From assembly GCF_001039355.2 (NCBI RefSeq), contig NW_019773537.1:81445-132750 (forward strand): a stretch of 51,306 nucleotides of DNA, in the 5' to 3' direction. The translations under genes were made by a program, and so were the position numbers. The DNA is from Lingula anatina. Lineage: Eukaryota; Brachiopoda; Lingulata; Lingulida; Lingulidae. How positions within the stretch are numbered: the first letter of the stretch is position 1; every line of letters begins with the position of its first letter. Under the pieces are notes generated by a model. That model searched no databases, had not been told where the DNA came from, and saw only the letters and a list, made by a program, of their open reading frames with translations. This document shows, piece after piece, positions 30,304 through 42,901 of the stretch.

Positions 30304-32964
30304 ATGGCTACACGGCCTGGATTTATTTTTCTAGCCTTCAGTTTACTTTGGGATATAAGTAAAATACAAGGTAAGCTTACGAAACAATAGATTCAACGGT
30401 AAAAATATAATAACTACAGCTTTAAAATTAAAAATGGCAAAATTCTTAAATCGAGGGAATAACCGTATAATTATCATTTCCTACTCCGTGTACATGGATT
30501 CGGCGCCTTCCAAAATACAGCACTGTCATTTTAAAATTTAATCTTTCTAAATTCATTTATTTATCTTTACATCCGACAGTAAGAGGGCGTGGCTCGAGTG
30601 AATGCGACGCACCGACCCCTGTACCTTGGGCAGACCAGAATGTCACTACGAACGACAACCCCATCGGAACAGTGGTCAAATACCAATGTGGGCGTGGAAT
30701 GACCTTTGGTCATTGGGGGCCTGTGGTGTACAGAACGTGCGATACCGATTTAACCTGGACCGGAAGTGATGCGACTACTTGCACTGGTCAGTACCGAGTT
30801 GGTAAAAAATAGTCCCAAACTTTACAGGTGTTCATTATGAATCAGGAAAATCGGGAAATCTCGGACAATATTGCTTCATGAAATAACCTGCATTACCTTA
30901 ATATTATTTTGGGAACAGAAATACTTTTACTTATAGTTACTCGTAGAACATCGCTGTACATAGGGTTTAGCTTGAAATCATAGCGTTTAGCTTGATATCG
31001 TAGATCGATCTAACTCTACAGTCACTGTCGTTGAATGTCAGCTCAGTTTAAAAGATGACTACGCCTCCTCCTGCCGTTGAATAGAATGCAGAAAAAGTTG
31101 GCGATTATACAAGTTCGTGGGAAACAGGAGGAGGCGTGTTAAACTAACGCCCCATTCAGAATAGGGGACTAACTAGTCCGAGGGTCAAATATGGCGACCC
31201 ACCACAAAGCTTGCCATCTAATCCGCTAATAGGCACAAAATAGAAATCCCGTGGGGAACTAGTCAAGTGGGTAGGCCATATTTGACCCTCGGACTAGTTA
31301 GGCCCCTATTCTGAATGCGGCCTAATTGCATTCAGAGAGCTCAAACTTTTCGACCCTAGTTTGGATTACATCAGTACACGAGAGCCCCATAGAAGTCCAC
31401 TTGATTGAAGAAGGTATTGATCTGACACCTTTGTCGCGCGCTTTTTTTTTAAACACAACAGCAAAGTTTTATACGGTTGAACTACTATACTCCTTTTTTC
31501 TTCGACCAAGTAAAACTTCTAGTTTGGTCTAAAAGGTTTAGACCAATTTTTTTTTTTTTTTTTTAGACAGACCCCAGGACTCAAAGGTTGACAGGCACAA
31601 ACGTTTACTTAAGAGTCTGTGACTCGAAATAGACGGCAACGTCATCGCTCATTTAAAATTATTTTCATAATTGACGGTGACATAGAATTCAACGGCGTCT
31701 GAATTCAATACAGATTTGGAAGAAAAACATTATTTGTAGTTTGAGGCTATTTAAGAGATGCATTGATTAGGGAGGAAAATAGTTTTGAAAAGCGTTTCTA
31801 TTTGCACTCTTCCCATTTAGATCGTAGGTCTGTCACCCTTCAAATAACGGCATAATGGAATTACGCGTGATTTTCAAAGTCTATCTAATCCCATTCACCA
31901 TTATATAAAAACAAAATGAAGTTTCATGATAAGCCCATCCCGGTAAAATACTATATATTTCTGTCGTTTTATCATCGACCTTTAATCAAACTTCTATTTA
32001 CCCTTATATACTTGACTGAACAATAAACGCCAAGGATCAGTGGGAAGACTTTTTTCTGGACACTTGAAAGGCTGGAATCTAAATTGGACACTGAAAGGAA
32101 AACTGGTACAATTAAGATCAATTATGGAGGTCATCAAGATCAATGCCGTCTGACCTTGCTGTTGTGAACATTTTAACGATCAATTTATTTCAACAATAAA
32201 TGCATGAATCAGCATAAAAAGTGGAGCCTAGCGAGTTTCCTTTATATTGTGAACGTGCAAAGCAACACTCTTTATACAAATAATGTCAGATGAAACTGTC
32301 TTGAAGTTGTTGCACATGCCAAGTATATCAGGCACGATGAACATAAATGTGTTGGAAATAAATGTTGATATTTTAAGCGGCGTCTAAAATTAAAGTCTGC
32401 ATATAAAAAATTAAGGCACTCAGATATTTAAACGATAATATCTTTTTGGAATATCAGTTTTCAAATATAAATTTGAAACTAAACTCCATTTGTATTGTTA
32501 CGTGCACGGCCTTTCTTTCTCTTCAGTAAGTCGACTATTAATCATAATAAGGATAACCTTTGCAGACGTTTTCCAAGCTTATAGACTTCACGTTGACGTA
32601 GTTGAGCCACGTGATTCCTGGTGCTTTTTCGTCTGTCCGTCTGACTGTCTGTCTGTCTGTCTGTATATCTGCAGGATTTACGATCAAGGCCACATTTCAG
32701 GAGCATACATGTAAGCCTATGTAATGGTTAAGGGGTTTCACTTCCAGTTGCTTTTTTTTTAAGTCCTCCATAGTTTCCATAATACATGTAGCTGTTTCTG
32801 ATCCTGATATTCAGTACCATGCATGTATCTTGAATCTAATGATAATAATTGTAATAATAATAATAGGGAGAAAGTGATTACACCCAAAATAAGCAGCTGG
32901 AGAGGTCCCAAATGCTAATCAAAGGCAGAGCTGCTCAATGTGGCAAGATATTTTTAAAGTAAAA

Positions 32965-32995
<31 letters not shown>

Positions 32996-35900
32996 TTGCA
33001 CACGTTTATAGAATATAACAAATCCCAGATTAATCATATACTTGTTGGTAACATGCGCCTTTTTATGCCACTAACAGGCGATCTTCAGTCTGCTGGAGTT
33101 TGGCCCCTTAATCGCCGTTATGGAGGGACAGACCTTAATGCCAATGGCACTCACTTTAACTTGTTGCCCAACGTGACCTTCACCACGGGACCGTGGGGTG
33201 ACAGGGACGGGGCAGTGTTCCTGGACGGTTCAGCCGGCAGTTATCTTGCATCAGGCGCCGCATCTCCAATGTTCGACAACTCATTCACGGTAGCTTTACT
33301 GTTGAAGCCCAGGTGTTTTTTATACCTGCAGTATTGTAGACTGTTGCGGTTCCTGATGCCGAGCGATATACATGTACATGTGGGTTTAAAACGCGATCAC
33401 GGTGGAATTAAATTAGTGATCAAAAGTGAAGATGTAGAAGGAATTGGAGAAGTACTCAACGATACATGGCAGTTCATGGCAGTAACGTACAACCACACCA
33501 CTGCCACGCTTAACTTATGGACAGATACGAACCTCGCACTTAATGCCCAAACTGTTACTCTAATAGCAACAAAGGGCATGTCACTGAATTTTATCGTTGG
33601 TGAAAGAGAACTGATTGTAGGTGGAACGAGCTCTAGTCTGGTCGAACCATTTAGAGGAAATTTGGCATGCCTTCAATTGTATGACGTGGCATTGGACGCT
33701 TCCGGTCTACAGGACATACGATTGGCGTGTAAGTATGTTTGGCATAAAAGGTCACCTTTAGCGCATTAAAAGATTCACCTGTCCAGTCGTTTGAGACACA
33801 AGTCCAGAAGGTTAATTTTCAGTATCATCATTATTGCCAAAGATTTCAGGATCGGACAGCTATATACTTCCTAACAAGGCCCGCCTGTTCAACAACAAGT
33901 AATGAATTTGTTAATAGTAATGGTGAAGATATATCATTCTTACAGTGTTAACATTAACACCAAACTTTGCATAGTCATTGATATCAATGATCGTTAATGA
34001 TGCCAGTTATTCATTATTGTATACCTGTACTTTCATGAATTTATTTCACCTCTGTAGAAAACACTATAAACTTGAATATAATTTAAAAGATACACGATAA
34101 AAAAGGCAACAACGCGCTATCAAATTAAGTGAATTTGATAAGCACATCATTTTCATTTTTCAATGCAGGTTTACCGCAACCATTAGGGTTATGGCCAATG
34201 ACTGTTGAATACCCAACACAAGATTTGAGTGGCTTTAACTCCAATTTGATAGTAAACAATCCTGACATCAACACGACTGTTTCCCCAATGCCGTCAGTGC
34301 ATGGAAGCATGAAACTTAGGGATACACCCAATAGTCTGGTGCAAATAGCAAACAATGGACACTTGACCGTACAACATGTAGTGTCCGTGCTATTCTACTT
34401 AGATATCGATGTGCGTGATGACGGTGGCGACTACAGACATCCCACAAGTTTTTTCAGACAGTATTTATACAGAGATATAGCCCCTCCTGGGTTAGAAATT
34501 TTAGTGAGGGATGGGAAAATCATGTTACAGACAGTCAAGAACAACCAGAGCACAAGTTACGCAGATGTATTTTCTACGCGGTTTATGTCTACAGCAGTAA
34601 TTGATTTAATACCTGACATATGGTATCACATTGGTGCAGTGACGAAAAAGTCCCCAACAGCGTCAACTGTATTGATGGAAGTGTTTGTCGACGGTGCTCT
34701 AAGTAGAGATGACACAGAGTCGACCACCGAAGACCTAACGTCGATCCTGGGGAATATTGGCGTCGGCGGCGGGGGCTCGGGCTTTACGGGGAAAATGTCA
34801 TGTTTGCAAATATACGATATAGATGTGCAGTTGGATCAGAACTACATCCGGTTTAGGGACATCTGTAACGGTAAGCACAGCGTAAGAACGAGAGAGAGAG
34901 GTGAATGGCGAGTGTAATCGGTTTCTGTGTGTGTGTGAGAGAAAGAAAGAGAGAGAGAAAGAGAGAGATACGTATTTACAATTATCATTAGATATGATAT
35001 CGCTGACTCTTGTATGCCATAAAGAGTGAACGTGTTTAAAATCATTTGTCAGGATATTGAATAAATAACGAAAAAACTATTTTTAATTAGCTCCAAAGGA
35101 CATTTTAACAACATAAATGCAAAATATGTCTTAAAAACAAACTCATACATGTACCTAAGTTTGATTCTGTTTTTGTATGACAAGTAATACTATTCGTACA
35201 TGTTATCATTTTATGACAAGACAATACCACGCAAAAATTCATTTTAATGTTAAAAAACATTAAAAGATATCTTTATTAAATATACAAGAAATATTTTTGC
35301 CCCACAAGGGATTTTTGTGTATTTTAATGTTCTCCTTTTACCCCAGCTAACAAGCTAAGGGACGCACCCCAATATTCGCCGCACGGACAAACGGATGTTT
35401 CAAGCAGTGAACCCCCAGACGGGATGGTCACCTCGAGAATAGACACAGAACATCCTTCTCCTTCAAGCACTAGCACAGAGCAATTCAGTCTAACTGACAT
35501 CGATGCTGGTTCCATGACTTCCCAAACGGAATACACTAGCGCCGTGATGCAGCAAGCTCCAAACAGGTCTTTAACTGTGCCTTTCTTGACGGCACCATTA
35601 ACTGAACACACAACTGAAATGGCATTCTCTGTTGATGGCGGCGAGATTGCAACTGAAGTGCCCTCGGTGATCGTGTCAAACAAATCTTCTTCAGCGTCGT
35701 ATTCAACTTTTAACACAAGTGACTTGGCTTCTGTTAACGCTGCCACAATGGATACAGGAACGAACTGCCTCCATAACGACTGTTGGACTACGCAAATGGC
35801 AACAGCAAGTGTTGTTTCAGAATCCGAAGGTAGTGATTTAGAGAATACGGAAAATATGACCAGGACGTCAACTGATCCTGCTACCCATTATGCTGATGAC

Positions 35901-38900
35901 AGTGCCAACTCTTTATTGCCGAGTATGGGCTGGAACCTGCTTGAATCACGGTCATCCGAACACCAAACACGTGCCACGTCGTCACTGGCGTCATTAGATG
36001 TCGCGGGGACCACTGCGGGTAAATACAAATGGGATATGATAGCGTTTGGGTTCTTTAACTACACTGTTTATCAATGACCACCACTTTGATTCAACATGTA
36101 TCTGGGCGTATACATCAAAACCCCGCTCGTCATTCAAATATTAAAATTTTTCATTCCAATTTTCCCAGTCGCGTAGACAATTACCAGCCTTAACATTCCC
36201 ATTACCTATTGTGTCATGATTTTTTTGCAGCATAATTAAAATTAAGAGCAGCACGTGCGTATAATATTTTGTTTTATGTGTATAAAAGGAATGCTTATTC
36301 AGTCAGGGCAGAATCCCCTCAGCTGTGTAATGTTATCAGAGTATACTTCAAATATTTCGATGTCTGTCTAGGGTATCTTCACCGGGGAATGAGGCTATCC
36401 AGGCGAATTGAAGTATTGGAGGTAAACAATTTCAGTAGTTTAATGCTGTTGATAATGCTACTTTACTCTCAATGCCTATTCAGGCCATGATTTTGTATTT
36501 CGTTCTAGCACCGTTCTGCGGATCTGCTAGTCAGGTGTTCAAAACTATGAGCAACGGCAGTGCCCCCCACCACGGTATAGGCACTGTGGTAGTATACACA
36601 TGCACAGACAACTTGACTTTCCCTGATGGAATGACGCACAGGAAGATTACGTGCTTGCATACAGGTGTCTGGAGCAACGTGGTTCCGCCATGTGCAGAAG
36701 GTATGTTTTGCTCTTTGTGCGACTGTCTTGTAGTTTTAGGTAGAGAGGCGTACCTACACTGTAAAAACAGTGTTTAGCTCTGAGACACATTTCTAAGCGC
36801 CTGTTTTGTCTCATTTTTTCCACGCGTTTAGCACCTAAGCACGTTTAGCCTATTAACATGTTACACGCTTTGACGTGCTTGACGCCTAATAAATGTAGGG
36901 TGTATTTGTTTAACTTTAAGGTTGTAACGTTTTCAACTGTTTCAGTCACTCTCTCTCACACACACACGCGCGCGCGCGCGCGAAGTCACGGTCACCTTTA
37001 ACTGCCATAGCTATCTCTATCTATAACAGGGTACCGTGAACCGTCAACAAAGTTGATTCTCACCATCATCTGTACAGCTGGACTTATTCATCCTTGTGTT
37101 AGCTGACCTTGCGAGGAAGTTAATTGGAATATATTTCTGAAAAACAAGTTAGGAAAATTCACTAGTTTACTAAAGACACGAAACAACTATCACATTTACT
37201 TTAAAACATTTTTTTCATATTTTGATAAAATGCGTTAAGGTATTGATGTTCATTTATTTTTTCCGGAAGTAATGAACAATAGAACATCAGGATGATGGTG
37301 GGGTATTCATTATAATGGTTTATTTAAGCTTTCATCACATGCTGGTTATTTTGGTAACGATAGTCCGAATATTTTTCAAATCGCACCGCTCTAGTCGCCG
37401 ACTAACCCAAGCCCATTTTGGAATTAACCGCTAACTGTAGTTCATACAGCATAAGACGTGTTTTGGTGATTAATAAAAAAAGTTTTCAAAACATTAAATA
37501 ATGTTTTTCCAGAATGTTATAAAACGCTTATAAAACTGCAAGGGCATCATTTTGCATGGAGTTAAAAACACCCATAACGTTACCATGACGTTATTCTATA
37601 CCATCACCATCATGTAACCAGCTGATAACGTCGTGAAAACGTTATTTGTTATTTGGATTATTACTTAATAGGCCTATTTTAAATAATCACACGTTACTGC
37701 AAGGAAGGACACAACGCGTTCGAGCAGGCTGCTTCTCGCCTCCAACAGCCCCATATGTTTACAAGGGGAAGTGTTAAGCAAAATTGTTGAGTCTTGTAAT
37801 AAACTTGTTATGGGATCGTATATATGGGATTGTGAAGCATTTTTTTCTGTGACGAGCTTGAAAAGCTAAACATGTTGTTTAGCAGCTCCACGCGTTAAGG
37901 AATTCCACACCTATAGCAGCTCCATATGTTTAGCAGCCTCACGCGCTTAGCAGGGGAAGTGCTTAGCCAGTGTGCTTAGCTTGTGATAGACTTGTTATAG
38001 AATCATATGCCGGTGAAGCTAAACACATAGCTAAACGTGTAACAATGCCAACGTGTCTAGCTTTTTCTTCTGTGAAACGTTTGAAAAGCTATACGCGTTT
38101 AGCATTTACACAGATTTCTAAATGCGTATAGATGCCTAACGTGTGTTGTTTGTATTTAAATGCTAAACACTGTTTTTACAGTGTAAGTATGAAATTGGAG
38201 GTTTGCAAACGACGGAATACGAGTGCAAAGAGCAGAAGCCACGTTCGCACAGGAGGCTTCTTACTTTTTTTACGAATACGAAAAGATGTCGCTGGTGTGA
38301 TATATCTTACGTTATTTCTTTTGCGTGTTCTTTCTGTTCTGAAGTTGACATGGGTGACAAGTGGTGGCATGGGTAAAAAATCGCAGTTCACAACGTAATT
38401 CCTCTATTTTCACATAAAATAAATCGCCATGCGAGCAATAGAATAGGAAAAATATTTACCTTCATTTAACGTAAACACATTTTCACGTGTTTTAATAAGT
38501 ATGAATTCAAATCGAACATGATATTTTGACGGTTTCTCAAAATCGCCATAAGCTACATTAACGAAGTGTGAAGAACAAACCCAGCAGGCATAGTTGCGTT
38601 GGATCAACGTTGAAAACAGGTTGAAACGTTGAATTGCCGTTGATCTACCTAAATTCAAGGTAAAATCAACATTGATCCAGCCACGTCGAAACACCGTCAT
38701 AATGTGACGTTGACTCAACGTTGTATTTTGGTCAATGACACAACCTTGTAGTTATGAATTGTAATTTAAAATATTAATTATTGAAAACGTGATACTTTGT
38801 TTATCAATACTGTAAATAAATTTATCAAAATAATAACAAAATGGTTAAAGTAAAAGTGACCGTTGTTTTGTGTCTTTAGTTAACTAGTGAATTTTCTTAA

Positions 38901-39046
38901 CTTGTTATTCAGAAATACATTCCAATAAAATGGATTTCTTGCAAGGTCAGCTAACACTAGGATAAATAAGTTGCTGTAAATGTGATGGAGTTAACAGCTC
39001 TTGGTAACCTGTTATAGGTAGACAGGTTGAGGTGACTGTGACTTTG

Positions 39047-39111
<65 letters not shown>

Positions 39112-39183
39112 AGTTATCTTCTTAAAATATATAAGAAAAGAACTATATATATTAATCTAAACCTTGGAAATTTTAACTNGTGT

Positions 39184-39251
<68 letters not shown>

Positions 39252-39949
39252 AGTTATCTTCTTAAGAATATATAAGAAAAGAACTATATGTATTAATCTA
39301 AACCTTGGAAATTTTCACTTAAAGGCCATACATTTATACCCAACACATATTTAGCCATTAAACATATCCTACTGCTAAACACATCCAGGCTGGGTGGGGT
39401 TGATATAACATTGTTTTTTGACGTTGATACAACGTTGTTATCTGAGGTTGACACAACTTTCAAATCCAACGTTTATTCAATGTCTTCTCAACGTTATGGT
39501 TTAACGTTGTTTCAACGTTAAAACAACATAATTTGCCCGCTGGGAAGTGTCATGACTTTGTTCTCAATTCGTGCTTCATCGTTTGTAAAACCTCCCAATG
39601 AAAGTGATTTGTGTCCAATACAATTATGAGTAGCCTACGTGTATGATAAATGAGCAGAGAAACAAAAGTTATGAAAACGCACAACAATGAACTTTCATTA
39701 TTATTTTTATTCGCTGAAGCAATAGAAGGGGTACAACCAAACCGCCGGCGACACCCTAAGAACCCCATGGAGGCGCCAGGGGCCGAGGCTATGGGGACAT
39801 TTGGGCTGTTGATGGTACTCCTCATTATTGGAGGAATTGTTGCGATGGATGTACCGACACTTCTAAAACATCTGAAAGGAATGAAAAGAAACTTGGGATA
39901 TTATTCCAAGGGGACCGGAAGGAAGAAAGGCTACTACTACCGCAAATGA
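30304..39949 (+). CDS. Predicted type I membrane receptor: CCP-LamG-LamG-Ser/Thr stalk-CCP-TM
   Basis: Proposed exons are 30304-30370, 30580-30786, 33078-33728, 34169-34870, 35347-36018, 36509-36700 and 39720-39949 (2721 nt, 906 aa). Every junction is phase 1, and the frame stays open to TGA at 39947. Exon 1 encodes a signal peptide (hydrophobic FIFLAFSLLW). Exon 2 is a sushi/CCP domain with four Cys (ECDAP, YQC, RTC, TTC) and Trp before the last. Exons 3 and 4 (residues about 92-308 and 309-542) are LamG/concanavalin-like and share the ends GNLACLQLYD and GKMSCLQIYD. Exon 5 (about 543-766) is Ser/Thr-rich, probably an O-glycosylated stalk. Exon 6 is a second CCP (FCGSAS, YTC, ITC, PPC). Exon 7 has a helix TFGLLMVLLIIGGIVAM and a Lys/Arg/Tyr-rich tail ending GYYYRK. 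It likely binds glycans or proteins at the cell surface. Extra exons in the two long introns are possible. No orthologue name is assigned. Confidence 0.8.
31000..31360. mobile_element. GACCCCATTCC-family MITE (copy 4) carrying a nested MITE
   Basis: GTAGATCGATCTAACTCTAC, CCTCCTCCT, GAATGCAGAAAA, GGAGGAGGCGTGTTAAACTA and, after the insertion, ATTGCATTCAGAGAG follow the order of the copy at 27968-28216. The element at 31145-31325 splits it. It lies in the long second intron of the receptor gene. Confidence 0.65.
31145..31325. mobile_element. Nested MITE with ~50-bp terminal inverted repeats
   Basis: The left end GCCCCATTCAGAATAGGGG, then CTAACTAGTCCGAGGGTCAA, is repeated inverted at the right end (31270-31322). 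TAA flanks both sides, suggesting a TAA target duplication. The arms are about 95% alike by eye, so it is younger than its host element. Confidence 0.8.
31540..33077. other. Second intron of the receptor gene, remainder
   Basis: AT-rich intronic sequence with a poly-T run (31549-31564), (TCTG)n at 32641-32664 and (ATT)n at 32970-32994. No further phase-1 exon encoding a recognisable domain was seen, though a short one could be missed. Confidence 0.5.
34928..34970 (+). repeat. (GT)n(GA)n microsatellite
   Basis: GTGTGTGTGAGAGAAAGAAA with further GA units, just inside the intron after exon 4 of the receptor gene. Confidence 0.9.
36757..38183. mobile_element. 1.43-kb DNA element with CACTGTAAAAACAGTG ends
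   Basis: The left end CACTGTAAAAACAGTG plus TTTAGC is repeated inverted at the right end (38162-38183). TA flanks both sides. Each TIR is itself a palindrome (CACTGT-AAA-ACAGTG). Many copies of TTTAGC/GCTAAAC and ACGCGTTTAGC occur as subterminal repeats, at 36820-36850 and 37865-38165. An AC/GC alternating tract lies at 36957-36983. No transposase was found, so it is non-autonomous. It occupies the last intron of the receptor gene. Confidence 0.8.
38580..39544 (+). mobile_element. CAACGTTG-rich element with CCCAGCAGGC ends
   Basis: It starts CCCAGCAGGCATAGTTG and ends TTTGCCCGCTGGG, giving inverted ends. Both flanks are filled with CAACGTTG and TTGATCCA words, and the middle contains (TA)n. 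A second, inverted partial copy is at 1-264. A single N at 39179 separates two copies of a (TA)n-plus-110-bp segment, which probably makes the assembled element too long. Confidence 0.75.
39047..39318 (+). repeat. Duplicated (TA)n block across a single N
   Basis: (TA)n followed by GTTGTAGTTATCTTCTTAA and about 70 more bp occurs at 39047-39178, then again at 39180-39318, joined by one N at 39179. The copies differ at only a few bases. This is probably an assembly artefact. Confidence 0.8.
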
Positions 39950-42556
39950 ACTCTTGTTTATAAGTTAATTTATACTGAACTTTTGTCTGATACATTTCGG
40001 CTACACACAGACATGGTGAATGTACCTTAAACTACGTCCTGGGTTTTATTTAAAACAGTTTCCGTGATATTTTCTGTTGATTTCAAGTGAAATTGCATAA
40101 GATTTAAATACTCCAGCGCACGTGCAGCTTCGGGGATTTATGTTCAGTACCGTATATTACATCCGGGCGTTCGGCGGGTCGCGCCACTGATCGATACGGG
40201 AACTTGTACTAATGGGAAGCAGGAGTCCAAGGGGGTGTAATCGCTAATCAGGTCCAGGACAGACCCAAAAGACCCAAAATTTGTGGTTTTGTTAGGTTCC
40301 CAAAGAGTGGTTTTTAATCCATTTCATGCTAGTTTTAAATGTTAACATCAGGCACAAGGGAGCATTCCCATTTACCCATCGTACAAGCTGGATCGATCTA
40401 ACTCTGTGGGGATTCTCCCTAAATTGCATTCAGTGTAAGCGGCTGAAATGTCTGGCACGCCCACTCAAGCTGCTAGAGGGCAATTCACGATAGTTAGTTA
40501 CACTACCTTTCGACGTTCTTTCACAACTTTTGCCAGCTACAGGTTTTTCGCTTGGCAAAGCCATTAAGAGTTAAGCAACCATAATGCAACGCGAATCTAT
40601 TGCTTAGATGTTGATGCAGCTTCCAAAACTTGGCAAAGACGACAAATATCGAAAGTATTATGGATATTATAAGCAGGCACGTAGCCAGGAAGTTCGTGTG
40701 AAGGTCCGCTTTTTCTTTCATCTGGGTCAAATGGTGTTCATTTAAACGACATCTGAGGAAGTCTACTTGTTACATTTTCGTTCTAACGAAAGGAAAGAGA
40801 GAAAAATATGATAAATCGGGAGATTTTGCGTCTGAACTGGTAGATCAGGTGATATTTCCCATTATTTTGTCCAGGCCCAAATCGAGAGACTCCGACGAGA
40901 TCAGGAGTGTTGACAGGCTAGGAGAGTTTATTTCAGGTGTCGCACGAAGAATTCTTGACCCTTCTGGTCGTAGAAGCTAGTGATAGTGTAACTCACAGTA
41001 AAACAGTTGGTGTGCTCATTGTAAAAATGAGTTTTCGTCAGACGTTGGTGTTTTTGAGCCCAGCAGTAGCCGGTCTTCGTAATAAACAGTTTGCAAGTCG
41101 CATTTTTGATGGACTTCCTATATATTTTGTCCTTATGAAAAAATCCATCATGTTATTGACCAAAAACATGAAGCCCACACAATTCTGCCAATTTGTCAGT
41201 GTTTCTAGGAACGAAGTTCTTTAAATGTAACAAAGCTTAAAGGGATAAAAACTCTTCGTTTTGGCCAAATAATGAATTTCCCTAGAGTAAACAACAATTT
41301 TCCCCATACTTATCAATGGTTAATGAATCCATTTTTACATTCAAAGTTAGTCCCTGCTTTTTTTCTAAAAAGTTTTTTTGTTATAATATCTTAAGAGATT
41401 ATAACAGAGTATAGCCATCAGTGGAAGTCACGTGGTCTAAAGACAAGCTCAGATATCAGAATAATAGCTATAACTGCCGTTTTTGTGGTACAACAGAATA
41501 TATTATATTTCTATGAGTTGTTCACAGTGTTTTTATTGTGAAATATAGATCCCATAGGAAGAGTTATTATCCCTTTAATTTATTACGATTTTTCACGTGT
41601 ATATAGGACAGTTTCTGTAAATGTAACAAAGCTTTATTCAATTAGAATAAGCACTTGTTTCTAGGAATGAAGTTCCTTTAAAATGTTGCAAAGCATTATT
41701 GAATGAGATATCGATACAGATAAGTATGTAAATAGCACAGAATACTATCTTGCAGAATACATGTATATCCTGGAATGTAAGATCTGATAAACTCAAGTTT
41801 GACCAACGACGTCATTTTATATCTATATTGACCGATTATTTTGGAACAATCAGAAAAAAAAACATGCGATCACAGTACAAAAATATCTGATGACAGCGCT
41901 GTTGCAACGAACTTTTGATGTCGCCTACGAGCAAAGACCTTACAGACCTCATCCAAAGTCAATAATTGTATAATATTGCTATAAAAATATTAAATATGAA
42001 GATATTTCTTTTTCCTGGAAATGGTTATTATAATAATAATAATCATAATCATAATACATGTACATACATATAAAACGTGATACCTCTGTGATCTTCCCTT
42101 TCCTATGGGTTTTGGGGTTTTTATAATTAAAGAAACACACATAACATTTATATGAAAGAAACACATATATATATGGGTTGCTTTGCAAAATGAATACTTT
42201 TAAGGCGTTTTGAGTAACACTAGTAATCGAAACGATACGTAGAAAAAATGCTCATATGTAAAAATACAAACTTACATTTGTACAACTGCCTTTGGCAGTG
42301 TGAATACACAAAAAACTTAAATATGCATCGACAGAAAAGTGTGCAAAGAAATTTGCTCCCAGAAATTAAATTACAAGACGTCTGAAAGCGGCGTTTTTAT
42401 TCCACTGTATGCGCCAAAAACGTGCAACTCAGAATCTCATCTTTAAAATATACAGTTCAACCTGAAATTGCGAGTCATGATGAAAACAAGCCTTTTGGTT
42501 CTTTTTCTTTACACTATGGGTGTGACTGAATTCATCACCCAGGATTCATCTAATTC
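39950..42556. other. Intergenic DNA between receptor and XKR genes
   Basis: No gene recognised. A half copy of the GACCCCATTCC MITE family is visible at about 40385-40510 (GGATCGATCTAACTCTGTGG). The rest is AT-rich with short unsupported frames. Confidence 0.5.
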
Positions 42557-42700
42557 AGGGCCCCGTAACTCGAAAGCATCGCGTATCCAGACCGAGCGCA
42601 AGCGTCTCGATTCCATAACTCGCCCCATATAAAATATTGTAGCCTCTATGTGATGTCGCTATTCGCAGTGCGCAATGCTTTCGAGTTACGTGGCCAGGGC
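42557..42700. mobile_element. Short MITE with GTAACTCGAAAGCAT ends
   Basis: GTAACTCGAAAGCATCGCG at the left faces its inverse ATGCTTTCGAGTTACGTGG at the right, about 140 bp in all. It is more GC-rich than its surroundings. No coding potential. Confidence 0.75.
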
Positions 42701-42861
42701 ACTATGTGGTAAACAGCTCGCACTGACCCTCAAGTCACAAGTCGTCATTGTTCTGTGCTGTGAATGTGACGATTTGCAGAAAATTTGCCACTAACAGTTT
42801 TGAACACCCTTGGTGTATTCTACGCATTTTACCAACGTCATCTGTTATTTTTACGTCCAGT

Positions 42862-42867
42862 TTTATT
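42862..42867 (-). terminator. Poly(A) signal of the XKR gene
   Basis: AATAAA on the minus strand, 35 bp downstream of the TAG/TGA-terminated frame that ends at 42902. Confidence 0.7.
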
Positions 42868-42901
42868 CCATTCCTGACTATCTTCATGATAAATATCAAG
42901 T

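Noticed and set aside
35324-35746. 140-codon frame antisense to the Ser/Thr-rich exon
   Set aside because: It is a shadow of the repetitive codon use in the receptor stalk.
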